From: an uncultured Eubacterium sp.
Lineage (GTDB): Bacteria > Bacillota > Clostridia > Lachnospirales > Lachnospiraceae
DNA: 16,896 nucleotides
NCBI GenBank assembly: GCA_910586045.1
Contig: CAJUIH010000079.1
Span: forward strand, 1-16,896
Direction: 5' to 3'
Of this stretch, positions 1-7,163 are shown piece after piece. Below the pieces are notes generated by a model. It was given only the letters and a program-made list of their open reading frames with translations, ran no database searches and was not told the DNA's origin. A program made the position numbers and the translations under genes. Each line of letters starts with the position of its first letter. Position 1 is the stretch's first letter.

Positions 1-337
1 TTGCTCTTTTATAACTGGTATTACAAATCTCACAACACCAATGTAAATTTTTCCAATCAAAAGCATATCGATAAAATTGCGGTTTTGATTTGGGTTTTAA
101 ATGTTCAATTCTTCCATAGGAACTTACTCCTACAATCGACTCGCAATAACAGCAATGCCTTCCATACATTTTTTCAAGAGTTTCTTTTACATCATCTTGT
201 CTATACTTATTTTTAAAATAATCGTCTACTTTTTCATAAGACCCTTGCTTTTCTATTTCATTCATTAATTCTTTTGTCCATTGATCCGCATTCTTTTTTA
301 AACTATCTGGCTGCGGCAAACGATTTACTTTTCTCAA
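1..337 (-). CDS. ptuB: PtuB-like HNH endonuclease of a Septu defence system (partial, C-terminus outside window)
   Basis: Reverse-complement reading gives about 112 open codons running off the left edge. I see the layout of the TIGR02646 / 'retron-type HNH' family: a first Cys pair in HCCYCES, the catalytic-type His in RIEHLKPKS, then FDWKNLHWCCEICNTSYKRA carrying the second Cys pair and the Asn. The family normally runs to about 200 residues or more, so roughly half is missing here. The likely start is TTG at 337-335, which overlaps the ptuA stop (TGA at 336-334), so the two are translationally coupled. From the family, PtuB is the DNA-cutting subunit controlled by the PtuA ATPase. The region is AT-rich compared with the housekeeping genes to the right, which suits an acquired defence module. 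The family call is firm; the biological role is inferred from pairing with ptuA. Confidence 0.87.
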   Translation of the reverse strand, partial: MRKVNRLPQPDSLKKNADQWTKELMNEIEKQGSYEKVDDYFKNKYRQDDVKETLEKMYGRHCCYCESIVGVSSYGRIEHLKPKSKPQFYRYAFDWKNLHWCCEICNTSYKRA

Positions 338-1674
338 TATTTATCACCCAGTATCTCATTAATTGACAGAAATGCTGCTTCCTCAATTGCAATATTATCT
401 TCTGGAAGAAGCACACTTAATTCTTTGATCAAATTTTCATATTCTTCTTTCAAAGTACTATCCATGTTTCCCTTTAATTTTTCTTTTGCGAGTTCTGACA
501 AACGTTTTAATTTCTCTATTGTTTCCGGGTCACGGTTATCAGTATTCATACATTTTTTAAGAACACTGTCTACCATCCACCCCTTTACCGTCTTCCCTGG
601 TACAATTTCGGAAGGTTTATCCAAAAATCTATCTTCCAATTTCAATGAAATAAGTTTTTCTTGTTTGCAAGAAGCAATTATAATGGGAGAATGCGTCGTA
701 GCAATAAACTGTACCTTAGGAAAAGTTTTTTTTAACGCATCGACCACCCTCCATTGCCAATTCGGGTGAAGATGTAGGTCTATCTCATCAATCAAAACGA
801 TTCCTGGTGTTTTTTCTGTTATATGTTCCAGTAAATCTGGATTCAGCACAGCCATTCGATAAGCAATATCAAAAACCATTCCTAGAAGATTTCGAAATCC
901 TGAACTCAAAAAACGGATTGGCAAAATATCCTCTCCATCAGAATAGATCAACTCTTCCGTTCGTTTATCATATGAAACAACGATTTGCTCTTGATTTTGC
1001 ATAGATCTCATAAAATCTGTAACTGCATGTTTCACTGCTTCATATTCCACAATTACTTTATCCTGTTGCCATGATATTTGCTCCATTTTTTTACACCAAT
1101 TTGATAACATTTTATCATTTGCTGCTTCTTCTAAACAATCAACATATCCGATCACCCTTGAATAGTCATGTAAAAAAGGATTCTCCTGTTTATCTTTTTT
1201 CTGATTGGACACGCGGGAAAAACTTTGATAACTGATCACTGGCAAGATCGAATGTGCATTTTCAGACATATATTGTGCCGCTTTACAAATGTCCCTTGGT
1301 TCTACTGTTGAACGTGAACTTTTTATGCTCTTTTTCTGTCGCGCAAATTCAAAAGAAATGACATCCGCATGCTCTTGATCTCCAACATCCAACTCAATAG
1401 CAGCTTTTACACAAATTGGAGTTTTATAAATAATATTGTTTGATCCAGTACCCGTCAATTGATTTTCACGCCGTATTTCATCCTTTGAGAAATGAATCGT
1501 ATTGATCCCGTCAATTCCTGATAAAAACCCTCCAAGTGCAACGGCGATTGCTTCGAGAACTGATGTTTTGCCTGTACCATTGTCTCCTATAATCAGATTT
1601 ACGGATCGATCAAAAGCAATAACAGCATCTTTAATGCCTTTAAAATTTTCAATATGAATATTGGACAAATACAT
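334..1674 (-). CDS. ptuA: PtuA-like AAA/ABC-type ATPase of a Septu defence system
   Basis: This 446-residue cytoplasmic ATPase resembles the RecF/SMC-like 'predicted ATP-binding protein' group (COG3950-like). It has Walker A GDNGTGKT at residues 30-37, an ABC-like signature FLSSGF near 255-260, Walker B LIDEIDLHLHP near 290-300, and a THSP switch histidine shortly after. The segment between the two ATPase halves is the usual variable insertion. I chose the ATG at 1674, which begins MYLSNIHIENFKGI, because it has an AAAGGA ribosome site 7 nt upstream. The open frame extends to 1737, but those 21 residues have no ribosome site and do not look like the family N-terminus. With ptuB overlapping its stop, this is the standard two-gene Septu arrangement, in which the ATPase senses infection or nucleotide depletion and licenses the HNH nuclease. 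A retron-associated variant is possible, but no RT is visible upstream. No clear promoter was found. Confidence 0.87.
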   Translation of the reverse strand: MYLSNIHIENFKGIKDAVIAFDRSVNLIIGDNGTGKTSVLEAIAVALGGFLSGIDGINTIHFSKDEIRRENQLTGTGSNNIIYKTPICVKAAIELDVGDQEHADVISFEFARQKKSIKSSRSTVEPRDICKAAQYMSENAHSILPVISYQSFSRVSNQKKDKQENPFLHDYSRVIGYVDCLEEAANDKMLSNWCKKMEQISWQQDKVIVEYEAVKHAVTDFMRSMQNQEQIVVSYDKRTEELIYSDGEDILPIRFLSSGFRNLLGMVFDIAYRMAVLNPDLLEHITEKTPGIVLIDEIDLHLHPNWQWRVVDALKKTFPKVQFIATTHSPIIIASCKQEKLISLKLEDRFLDKPSEIVPGKTVKGWMVDSVLKKCMNTDNRDPETIEKLKRLSELAKEKLKGNMDSTLKEEYENLIKELSVLLPEDNIAIEEAAFLSINEILGDKY

Positions 1675-2062
1675 TTCATTTTCCTTTCTCTGATACAAGT
1701 AATAAACTGCCCTATAACAGAATGGGAAATCAGTCATAAAACTATCGAAGATCCGCTTAAAGAGAAAGTTTCCCTCTTTTTCAGATTCAGGAAGACTGCA
1801 GCCTTATAACACGATTTTTTTATGAAAGAATCATACCATAGATAGAAGATGGCTTCAATCATTTTTGCCGTTCACATGGAGTTATTTGCATCTTTTTTCA
1901 GCGCTGTTATAGCTCGCGTGGTTTGCCGCTACATGATCGAATGGCTACATCCATTCAAGTTTTAAAATTAGTATGCAAAACCAATGATAACTTAAAAAAC
2001 GGCACAGGTATAAACCTGTACCGTTCTATTATCGCTATGTTAAAAAATCTTTTGGCTTCAAA
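1675..2062. other. Non-coding gap upstream of ptuA
   Basis: There are 388 bases between the surface-protein stop and the ptuA start. The right part contains the terminator at 1990-2024. A small GAATGG/CCATTC hairpin lies near 1938-1955. I found no convincing sigma-A promoter for ptuA, only a weak TTATAG-like -10 near 1710. I also saw no ORF of note and nothing with the long paired arms expected of a retron msr-msd RNA. Confidence 0.6.
1990..2024 (-). terminator. Rho-independent terminator of the surface-protein gene
   Basis: An 11-bp stem (1999-2009 with 2014-2024, one mismatch) has a 4-base loop and is followed on the minus strand by TTTTTT. It sits 38 bases past the surface-protein stop and should insulate the Septu genes from that transcript. 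Confidence 0.9.
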
Positions 2063-3568
2063 TTAATTTGTAGCAGTTAATTTCTTATTCTTAATATCAA
2101 CAGTCCAACTCTTTGTACGGCTGGAACTAACTTCTAATTTAGAATCGCTAGGTACAAATCTGTATCTAATTGAATAAGTAGCCTTATCACTAATATTAAC
2201 CGTTTCAGTGACTTTACCTTCAGCAGATTTCCAAGTTCCTGATGCTCCTAAATACTGAAGAGCAGAACCAGATGTAGAAGTATTATTCTTCATCGTCGCA
2301 TTTGCTTTCGTAAAATCTAACTCAATTGTAACAGCAGATTTAGATGTTGATTCAATAGCCTCTACAGATGTAATGGATGCAGAAATATCACTATTTAAAT
2401 CAATAGAAACAGCCTGTGTAGAAGTTGTACCTGAACTGGTTCCACCATTATTTCCGCCACTGTTACCACCATTATTTCCACCAGAATTAGACGGTGTATA
2501 TGCATCATACTTTGTGCCAGCGTTTACTGTCTGTTTGCTGCCGTCAGCTTTTGTAACTTCTACAGAACCATTTGTCTGGTTATCAATTTTTGCTGTAATA
2601 CCTTTCTCAGCTACGTTTACAGTACTTCCTTCCGCGCCTTTTTCCAGTTTAATGCTTACAGAAGCCTTAACTGTCATATTTACCGGAATTGCAGATGTAA
2701 TTACACTATTTGCTGCGCCAGCTTCTACTTCTACCGGAATAGCTGCTGTAGATGTACCGCTGAGGGTTAATTGTACGCTTGTGCTGATTGTCAATTTGCC
2801 AACAGTACCCGTACCGTTTACTTCGATTTTAACCTCTGCATTTGCTACAGTCGGAGCAACAGCGATGCTTGCTGGTTTTGCACCATCATTAATCACGATA
2901 CGGCCTTTTGACAGCATACGGATTGCGTTGCCAATTGCTTTTTCAAAGAATGTATCACCCTTGATTGCCTGAATGGTAACAGACTTAAATACACCGGCGT
3001 TTGTTACGTCAGCGTTCGGTGTATTGATTGTAAGATCAACGTTCTTATAATCGCCTGCCGGAATATCAAATGGTGTTGCTTCTGTTGAGCTGATTGTGAT
3101 CGATGTCAGATTCTTGTCAGCCAAAGCAGCCGTTAATTCTGCCTGTGTTGTTACGGTCTTTGATGTCTCTACTACTGGTGGTTTATCAGCTTCTACCACT
3201 TTTACGCGGCAGCTAACCAGTTTGCTGTTCTTTGTCTTTCTTTCTGTTGTTTTCAGTCTTGCTTTGACGGTCGCTCTTCCGACAGCTTTTCCTTTCATAC
3301 GGAAATTGGACGCCGTCTTGTTGTAAACCATAACTTTTGTTCGATCAGTTGTAGCAACTTTCGTGATTTTCCAATTGAGCGTTTTGGAATTGTTCTTCAG
3401 CGTCATTGTGTTGATGCCGCCAACTTTCAATGTCTTGAAAGTCGTACGCAGGCTGACATAAGGCGCTGCCGCGGATGCAGTCACTGGATTACTTGCCGGT
3501 GCTAACGAACAAGCCATAGCGATTGACAGTGAAACTGCAAACACTTTTTTCATGAGATTCTTCTTCAT
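2063..3568 (-). CDS. Secreted repeat-rich surface protein (Ig-like / beta-solenoid type), function unknown
   Basis: This is a 501-residue exported protein. I chose the third ATG of an ATGATGATG run (3568) because a perfect AGGAGG sits 6 nt upstream. Residues 1-33 form a signal peptide: a Lys-rich N-terminus, a hydrophobic stretch AVSLSIAMA, and an ASA-like cleavage site. Cys20 is not in a proper lipobox. Residues about 35-130 resemble a bacterial Ig-like (Big_2-type) domain with many Lys/Thr. Residues about 140-355 are Thr/Val/Ala-rich beta strands with a solenoid look. A Gly/Asn/Ser linker follows near 358-380, then a C-terminal beta-rich domain of about 115 residues. I see no LPXTG, SLH or choline-binding motif, so it is probably secreted or non-covalently bound. 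It is a single-gene unit with its own promoter and terminator. Similar proteins are common in Lachnospiraceae; no specific role can be assigned. Confidence 0.8.
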   Translation of the reverse strand: MKKNLMKKVFAVSLSIAMACSLAPASNPVTASAAAPYVSLRTTFKTLKVGGINTMTLKNNSKTLNWKITKVATTDRTKVMVYNKTASNFRMKGKAVGRATVKARLKTTERKTKNSKLVSCRVKVVEADKPPVVETSKTVTTQAELTAALADKNLTSITISSTEATPFDIPAGDYKNVDLTINTPNADVTNAGVFKSVTIQAIKGDTFFEKAIGNAIRMLSKGRIVINDGAKPASIAVAPTVANAEVKIEVNGTGTVGKLTISTSVQLTLSGTSTAAIPVEVEAGAANSVITSAIPVNMTVKASVSIKLEKGAEGSTVNVAEKGITAKIDNQTNGSVEVTKADGSKQTVNAGTKYDAYTPSNSGGNNGGNSGGNNGGTSSGTTSTQAVSIDLNSDISASITSVEAIESTSKSAVTIELDFTKANATMKNNTSTSGSALQYLGASGTWKSAEGKVTETVNISDKATYSIRYRFVPSDSKLEVSSSRTKSWTVDIKNKKLTATN

Positions 3569-3625
3569 CATCATCCTCCTCACATTATTTACCCAATTTG
3601 GGCAGTATTTTATCGTTGCCCTGTC

Positions 3626-3654
3626 ATTATACTCCCTTCCCAAAAATATTACAA
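3626..3654 (-). promoter_or_regulatory. Sigma-A promoter of the surface-protein gene
   Basis: On the minus strand a -35 TTGTAA (3654-3649) and a perfect -10 TATAAT (3631-3626) are separated by 17 bp. They lie 58 bases before the chosen ATG. A short palindrome, CCCAAATTGGG, lies near 3592-3602 in the leader, and GTTAC/GTAAC inverted motifs sit upstream near 3683-3720; either could be an operator. Confidence 0.8.
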
Positions 3655-3773
3655 GGCCTTTTTATAAATTTTTACTTTTTTGTTACACAACTGCCGTAAC
3701 AGTTCAGATCAAGTGTTACATTTTGGCCGCGTGTATGCAGGCTTTGTCGCCCCACCGCTTGCTGCAGCGTATT

Positions 3774-5360
3774 CTACTTTTGATTTGCAGGTTCAATATT
3801 GATCGATTTTCCTTTAATTTTCGTCTTTGACATTGCCTTTAGCACTTCTTTTCCATACTCACGCGGAACTTCCACAAATGTGTATTTATCATACATATCA
3901 ATCGCCCCTACGAGGTCGCCGGAAATGCCTGCTTCTCCCGCGATCGCGCCAAGTATATCGCCCGGACGCACACGCTGGTTTTTCCCAATATTAATAAACA
4001 GGCGCACCATTCCCTCTTCCGCGCCGGTATCGCCGAAATCAAACAGGTCGTCTCCGGAACGTTCGTTATTTTCATAGCCGTATAATGCCTGACGCAGGAA
4101 CGCAGCCGCAATATCCATCGCCGTATAATCCGATTCGTTGATTTTACGTTCAATCAAATCAATCATATGAGACAGGTCGTTTTCTTCCATAATATTTTCG
4201 AGCTGATCCATAATTTTTTCTGTCTTGATCTCTGTGACGTCATTCATGGACGGCAGCTTCTGTGCCAGTATTTTTGTTTTGCAATACCGCTCAATTTCCT
4301 TTAGCTTATAGACTTCTTTGCCTTTTACAAACGAAAAGGCCATTCCCGTTCTGCCCGCGCGCCCGGTTCTGCCGATCCGGTGTACATAATACTCGTCGTC
4401 CTGCGGCAGATCGTAATTAAATACGGCTTCCACATCGTCGACGTCGATTCCTCTTGCCGCTACGTCCGTCGCAATCAAAATTTCCGTTTTTCCGGAACGG
4501 AAATTTTTCATCACGCGGTCGCGCTGCGCCTGTTTCATATCCCCATGCAGCCCTTCTGCAAAATAGCCGCGGTCTGACAGTTCTTTGGTCAGTTCATCCA
4601 CACAGCGTTTTGTATTGCAGAAAATCAGAGACAGCTTAGGATTATAATAATCCAGCAGGCGGGTCAGCATGTCCACTTTATCACGACGCTTCGCATCGTA
4701 ATAATATTGCTCGATACTTGGAACCGTCAGCTCTTTTTTTACGATTTTAATCGTTACCGCGTCTTCATGCTGGTATTTTCTCGTAATTTCCAAAATCGGC
4801 TTTGGCATGGTCGCGGAAAAAAGTACGGTCTGGTGTTCCTGCGGGATATATTCCAGGATCGTTTCGATATCTTCCCGAAACCCCATATCCAGCATTTCGT
4901 CCGCTTCGTCCAATACAATGGTTTCTATATGTTCGAACCGGATTGTTTTTCTGCGCAAATGATCCATCACACGGCCCGGCGTGCCGACTATAATCTGGCA
5001 CCCGCCCTTTAACGAACGAATCTGTTTTGTAATTTCCTGCCCGCCATATACCGGAAGTACTTTAATGCCATGCATATGTTTGCTTAATTTACGCAATTCA
5101 TCCGCTACCTGTATCGCAAGCTCCCTTGTCGGAGATAATATAACCGTCTGGGTTTTTTTACAGGACGGATCTACTTTCTGCAATACCGGAATCCCGAATG
5201 CCGCCGTCTTTCCGGTTCCTGTCTGTGCCTGTCCGATAATATCCAGACCTTCCATCATAGCCGGGATCGCTTTTGCCTGAATGGGGGTAGTCTCTTCAAA
5301 TCCCATTTCTTTAATGCCGCGCATCACCGCCGGCATAATATCTAATTCATCAAACTTCAT
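3774..5360 (-). CDS. DEAD-box ATP-dependent RNA helicase with DbpA-type RNA-binding C-terminus
   Basis: This 528-residue protein has the full DEAD-box motif set: Q motif GFEETTPIQ (20-28), motif I AQTGTGKT (45-52), PTRELA, TPGR, DEAD (near 152-155), SAT, ARGID, and HRIGRTGRAG near 328. Residues from about 455 to the end (GMVRLFINIGKNQRVRPGDI onward, with TFVEVP) match the DbpA/CsdA RNA-binding domain. It unwinds short RNA duplexes in the cytoplasm. Proteins of this layout in Firmicutes (CshA/DeaD-like) act in ribosome assembly, RNA decay and cold adaptation. Which one this is cannot be told from sequence, so no symbol is given. The ATG at 5360 has AAGGAG five bases upstream. The open frame reaches 5414, but that stretch contains the promoter -10. 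It is monocistronic under a strong sigma-A promoter. Confidence 0.95.
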   Translation of the reverse strand: MKFDELDIMPAVMRGIKEMGFEETTPIQAKAIPAMMEGLDIIGQAQTGTGKTAAFGIPVLQKVDPSCKKTQTVILSPTRELAIQVADELRKLSKHMHGIKVLPVYGGQEITKQIRSLKGGCQIIVGTPGRVMDHLRRKTIRFEHIETIVLDEADEMLDMGFREDIETILEYIPQEHQTVLFSATMPKPILEITRKYQHEDAVTIKIVKKELTVPSIEQYYYDAKRRDKVDMLTRLLDYYNPKLSLIFCNTKRCVDELTKELSDRGYFAEGLHGDMKQAQRDRVMKNFRSGKTEILIATDVAARGIDVDDVEAVFNYDLPQDDEYYVHRIGRTGRAGRTGMAFSFVKGKEVYKLKEIERYCKTKILAQKLPSMNDVTEIKTEKIMDQLENIMEENDLSHMIDLIERKINESDYTAMDIAAAFLRQALYGYENNERSGDDLFDFGDTGAEEGMVRLFINIGKNQRVRPGDILGAIAGEAGISGDLVGAIDMYDKYTFVEVPREYGKEVLKAMSKTKIKGKSINIEPANQK

Positions 5361-5399
5361 GTTTACTCCTTTTTCTCGTTTCAAACTGCAACGGATTCC

Positions 5400-5428
5400 A
5401 TCATAGCAAAACATGGAGCAAATGTCAA
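5400..5428 (-). promoter_or_regulatory. Strong sigma-A promoter of the DEAD-box helicase
   Basis: On the minus strand a perfect -35 TTGACA (5428-5423), a 17-bp spacer and -10 TATGAT (5405-5400) give a predicted leader of about 33 nt. The -35 overlaps the stop codon of the upstream GIY-YIG gene (5427-5425), so promoter and coding sequence share bases. Confidence 0.85.
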
Positions 5429-5715
5429 ATACTGATATGATTTTCCATCAATATTTTTTCCAGTTCTGTTTCTGCGATTAATTTCTGTTTCTGGCTGCGC
5501 CTTAATTTTTTAATCGCGGCTTCCCGCTTCATAGCCGCGGATTTTGTATCCGACCGTTCCAAATACCGCAGTTTGACAGGCCTCCTGACGCGCGTAAACT
5601 TTGCCCCTTTTCCGCTGTTATGCTCCTGCAGGCGCTTTTCTATACAATTGGTCCATCCGGTATACAGTGTCCCGTCACTGCATTCTACAATATACGTATA
5701 ATTTGCTGTTTTCAT
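5425..5715 (-). CDS. GIY-YIG nuclease-superfamily protein (UPF0213 / YhbQ-like)
   Basis: This small 96-residue protein consists of a single GIY-YIG domain. The diagnostic pair appears as YIV (8-10) and LYTG (17-20), followed by an RLQEHNSGKGAKFT segment typical of the UPF0213 group, then the RRPVKLRYLE strand and a basic Lys/Arg helix. Members are proposed DNA-processing or repair nucleases, but the cellular role in most species is unsettled. The ATG at 5715 has GGGGGAAGG just upstream. An open extension to 5772 carries no ribosome site and crosses the hairpin at 5764-5783, so I rejected it. The gene is followed closely by the helicase but that has its own promoter. No clear promoter of its own was found; a TTGACA at 5788-5783 lacks a good -10. 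Confidence 0.9.
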   Translation of the reverse strand: MKTANYTYIVECSDGTLYTGWTNCIEKRLQEHNSGKGAKFTRVRRPVKLRYLERSDTKSAAMKREAAIKKLRRSQKQKLIAETELEKILMENHISI

Positions 5716-5763
5716 ACCCTTCCCCCAACGACGCAAAAGCAGATCCGCTTTAAAATATATGTA

Positions 5764-5783
5764 AGGGGCCAAAAAAGGCCCCT
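5764..5783 (-). terminator. Possible terminator hairpin after spoIIQ region
   Basis: A perfect 7-bp stem, AGGGGCC/GGCCCCT, has a 6-base loop (TTTTTT on the minus strand). The trailing T-tract is weak (TTACATATATTTT), so it may be an inefficient terminator or a processing hairpin. It lies 7 bases past the stop of the small ORF at 5791. Confidence 0.5.
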
Positions 5784-5790
5784 GTCAATT

Positions 5791-5892
5791 TTATATGCGA
5801 TCGACCAATTTGCATACTCTGACCGGCAGTGCATCCAAAATCCACAGATTCCGCATGGAACAGCCGGCCGCGTATACCTGTACTTCACTCAT
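5791..5892 (-). CDS. Possible small ORF, 33 residues, unknown
   Basis: An ATG at 5892 opens 33 codons beginning MSEVQVYAAGCSMRNL and ending VCKLVDRI, with two Cys. It stops 7 bases before the hairpin at 5764-5783, as a genuine last gene would. Against it, there is no clear ribosome site, and the frame is open upstream only 13 more codons to a TAA. I do not recognise the peptide. It may be chance or a short sporulation-related product expressed with spoIIQ. Confidence 0.22.
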   Translation of the reverse strand: MSEVQVYAAGCSMRNLWILDALPVRVCKLVDRI

Positions 5893-6045
5893 ATTGTAAT
5901 TCAGCCGGCTTTTTCTGAACGCATTTGTTTATGCCTGAACTATTGGTCGTTACACAATCAGTATATGCAAAACACCCGGTTCCGTTCCTTTCCGTTTCCA
6001 AAACCGGATGCCATGATGCATATCCTGTATCCGTTATTTGTTTTT

Positions 6046-7026
6046 CTACTGCATATACTGCATTGGATTGACTGGTTTGTTATCCTTTTGCAGTTCGAAA
6101 TACAGATTGCTCCCTTCTACCGAATAATACTTGGTTGGCTCCGCGATATAACCGATCGCGTTGCCCGCTTCTACTACCGCGTCTTCTTTGTACAGGACTT
6201 CTTTTAATTGTCCGTAGACAGCCGTATAGCCGTCGCCTAAATCCATCGTTACCGTCATGCCTGTTTCTTCATTCGTCGAAATATCTGTAATGCGGCCTGT
6301 CGCAGCCGCGTTGACTGGTTCATTTACTTTCCCGGCAATAATCAGCGCGGGGTTGTATTTATATTGTTCCAGCGTTGCAAAATAAACCGTCTGATCCATA
6401 CTGTAATTCATAATCACATCACCCTGAAGCGGCCAGCTAAGGTCGGATTTTGGAGAAAAGTGCATTTGAACCGTTTCTGCCGGTTTTGCCTGTGTCGCGG
6501 TGTCTTTTTTCTCTGTGTCCTGTCCGGATTTTTCTGTATCGGTTTTTGTATCCCCTTCTGTCTGCGGGTCCTCCTGATCTTTGTTTTCTTCCTGTGCTGA
6601 CTGGCCCTGCAAATCCGTTCCATCCGTTCCATTTTCGGTTCCGTTTTCTGTGCTGTCATCCATACCTGTATCGGATAACGCATCCATATCCGAATTATTC
6701 TGCAGGCCTGTTCTTTCATCCGCGTCCTGCCCGGCATCCTGCGCATCCGGTTCCTCCTCAGAATCTTTTGGACGTATGACCGATGCCACGCTTTCTACCT
6801 CTTCCTCACCGGAATCCGGCAGATGATCCGGATCCAAACCAGATCCCTGGGTGTCTTCTTCGATCAACTCTTTCTGCTTCTGCGCCAATTCCGTATTATG
6901 ATTGCTGTCGGTAACCTTATTTGACATGTACACACCTGTCATGGCAGCAACTGCGGCAAACAAAACAAGAGAAGCTATTGTGTACTGTTTCTGCTGTAAA
7001 AATCTTCGAACTCTATTACGTTTCAT
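6046..7026 (-). CDS. spoIIQ: Stage II sporulation protein Q, degenerate LytM/M23 protein
   Basis: This 326-residue forespore membrane protein has a cytoplasmic basic N-terminus, one membrane helix (about 15-34), and a long Asp/Glu/Gln-rich low-complexity linker (about 36-190) facing the intermembrane space. The C-terminal LytM (peptidase M23) domain covers about 205-326. SpoIIQ pairs with mother-cell SpoIIIAH to form the channel and ratchet across the septum during engulfment. All four usual zinc positions appear lost. The H-x(n)-D motif reads NPALIIAG, the 'AHL' histidine reads YGQL near 270, and the HxH pair reads NLY near 305-307. It is therefore probably a non-catalytic scaffold, as in Bacillus subtilis. 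The ATG at 7026 follows AGAGGATGG; an upstream open extension to 7113 crosses the promoter. Its neighbour is spoIID, the same order as in Bacillus, and a sigma-F-like promoter precedes it. Confidence 0.88.
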   Translation of the reverse strand: MKRNRVRRFLQQKQYTIASLVLFAAVAAMTGVYMSNKVTDSNHNTELAQKQKELIEEDTQGSGLDPDHLPDSGEEEVESVASVIRPKDSEEEPDAQDAGQDADERTGLQNNSDMDALSDTGMDDSTENGTENGTDGTDLQGQSAQEENKDQEDPQTEGDTKTDTEKSGQDTEKKDTATQAKPAETVQMHFSPKSDLSWPLQGDVIMNYSMDQTVYFATLEQYKYNPALIIAGKVNEPVNAAATGRITDISTNEETGMTVTMDLGDGYTAVYGQLKEVLYKEDAVVEAGNAIGYIAEPTKYYSVEGSNLYFELQKDNKPVNPMQYMQ

Positions 7027-7058
7027 TTCGCACCATCCTCTTTCTATCATTTTAGGAA

Positions 7059-7087
7059 TAGTGTTGCCTGAAATCGTGTAACTATGC
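7059..7087 (-). promoter_or_regulatory. Sigma-F-type promoter upstream of spoIIQ
   Basis: On the minus strand GCATA (7087-7083) fits the sigma-F -35 GYWTA. GGCAACACTA (7068-7059) fits every fixed position of the -10 GGNRANANTW. The spacer is 14 bp, one short of the usual 15. spoIIQ is a known forespore sigma-F gene. The predicted leader is about 25-30 nt. Confidence 0.65.
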
Positions 7088-7163
7088 AGAATTTGCGGGA
7101 AATATTTTTCCAAATATTATAAAAGATCCGTGTCTGTTTCAATCAAGAGACATCTCCGGCAGT

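Larger units (their letters stand above)
5716..6045. other. Intergenic gap between spoIIQ and the GIY-YIG gene
   Basis: These 330 bases lie past the spoIIQ stop. They hold a terminator-like hairpin (5764-5783), one small ORF (5791-5892), an AGCCGGC/GCCGGCT inverted pair near 5861-5917, and a CCGGTT/AACCGG pair near 5979-6009. Nothing else is recognisable. Confidence 0.55.

Noticed and set aside
1675..2062. Retron msr-msd RNA upstream of ptuA
   Set aside because: There is no reverse transcriptase gene and no long inverted a1/a2 arms. The clear hairpin is an ordinary terminator.
2373..2972. 199-codon plus-strand open frame
   Set aside because: It is antisense to the surface-protein gene, Pro/Val-rich as expected from its Gly/Thr codons, and has no ribosome site or promoter.
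5783..5788. TTGACA as the -35 of the GIY-YIG gene
   Set aside because: The spacer is the terminator-like hairpin and the best -10 at usable distance (TTACAT) is poor.
5620..6207. 195-codon plus-strand open frame
   Set aside because: It runs antisense through the ends of the GIY-YIG and spoIIQ genes and across a hairpin. The composition is not protein-like.
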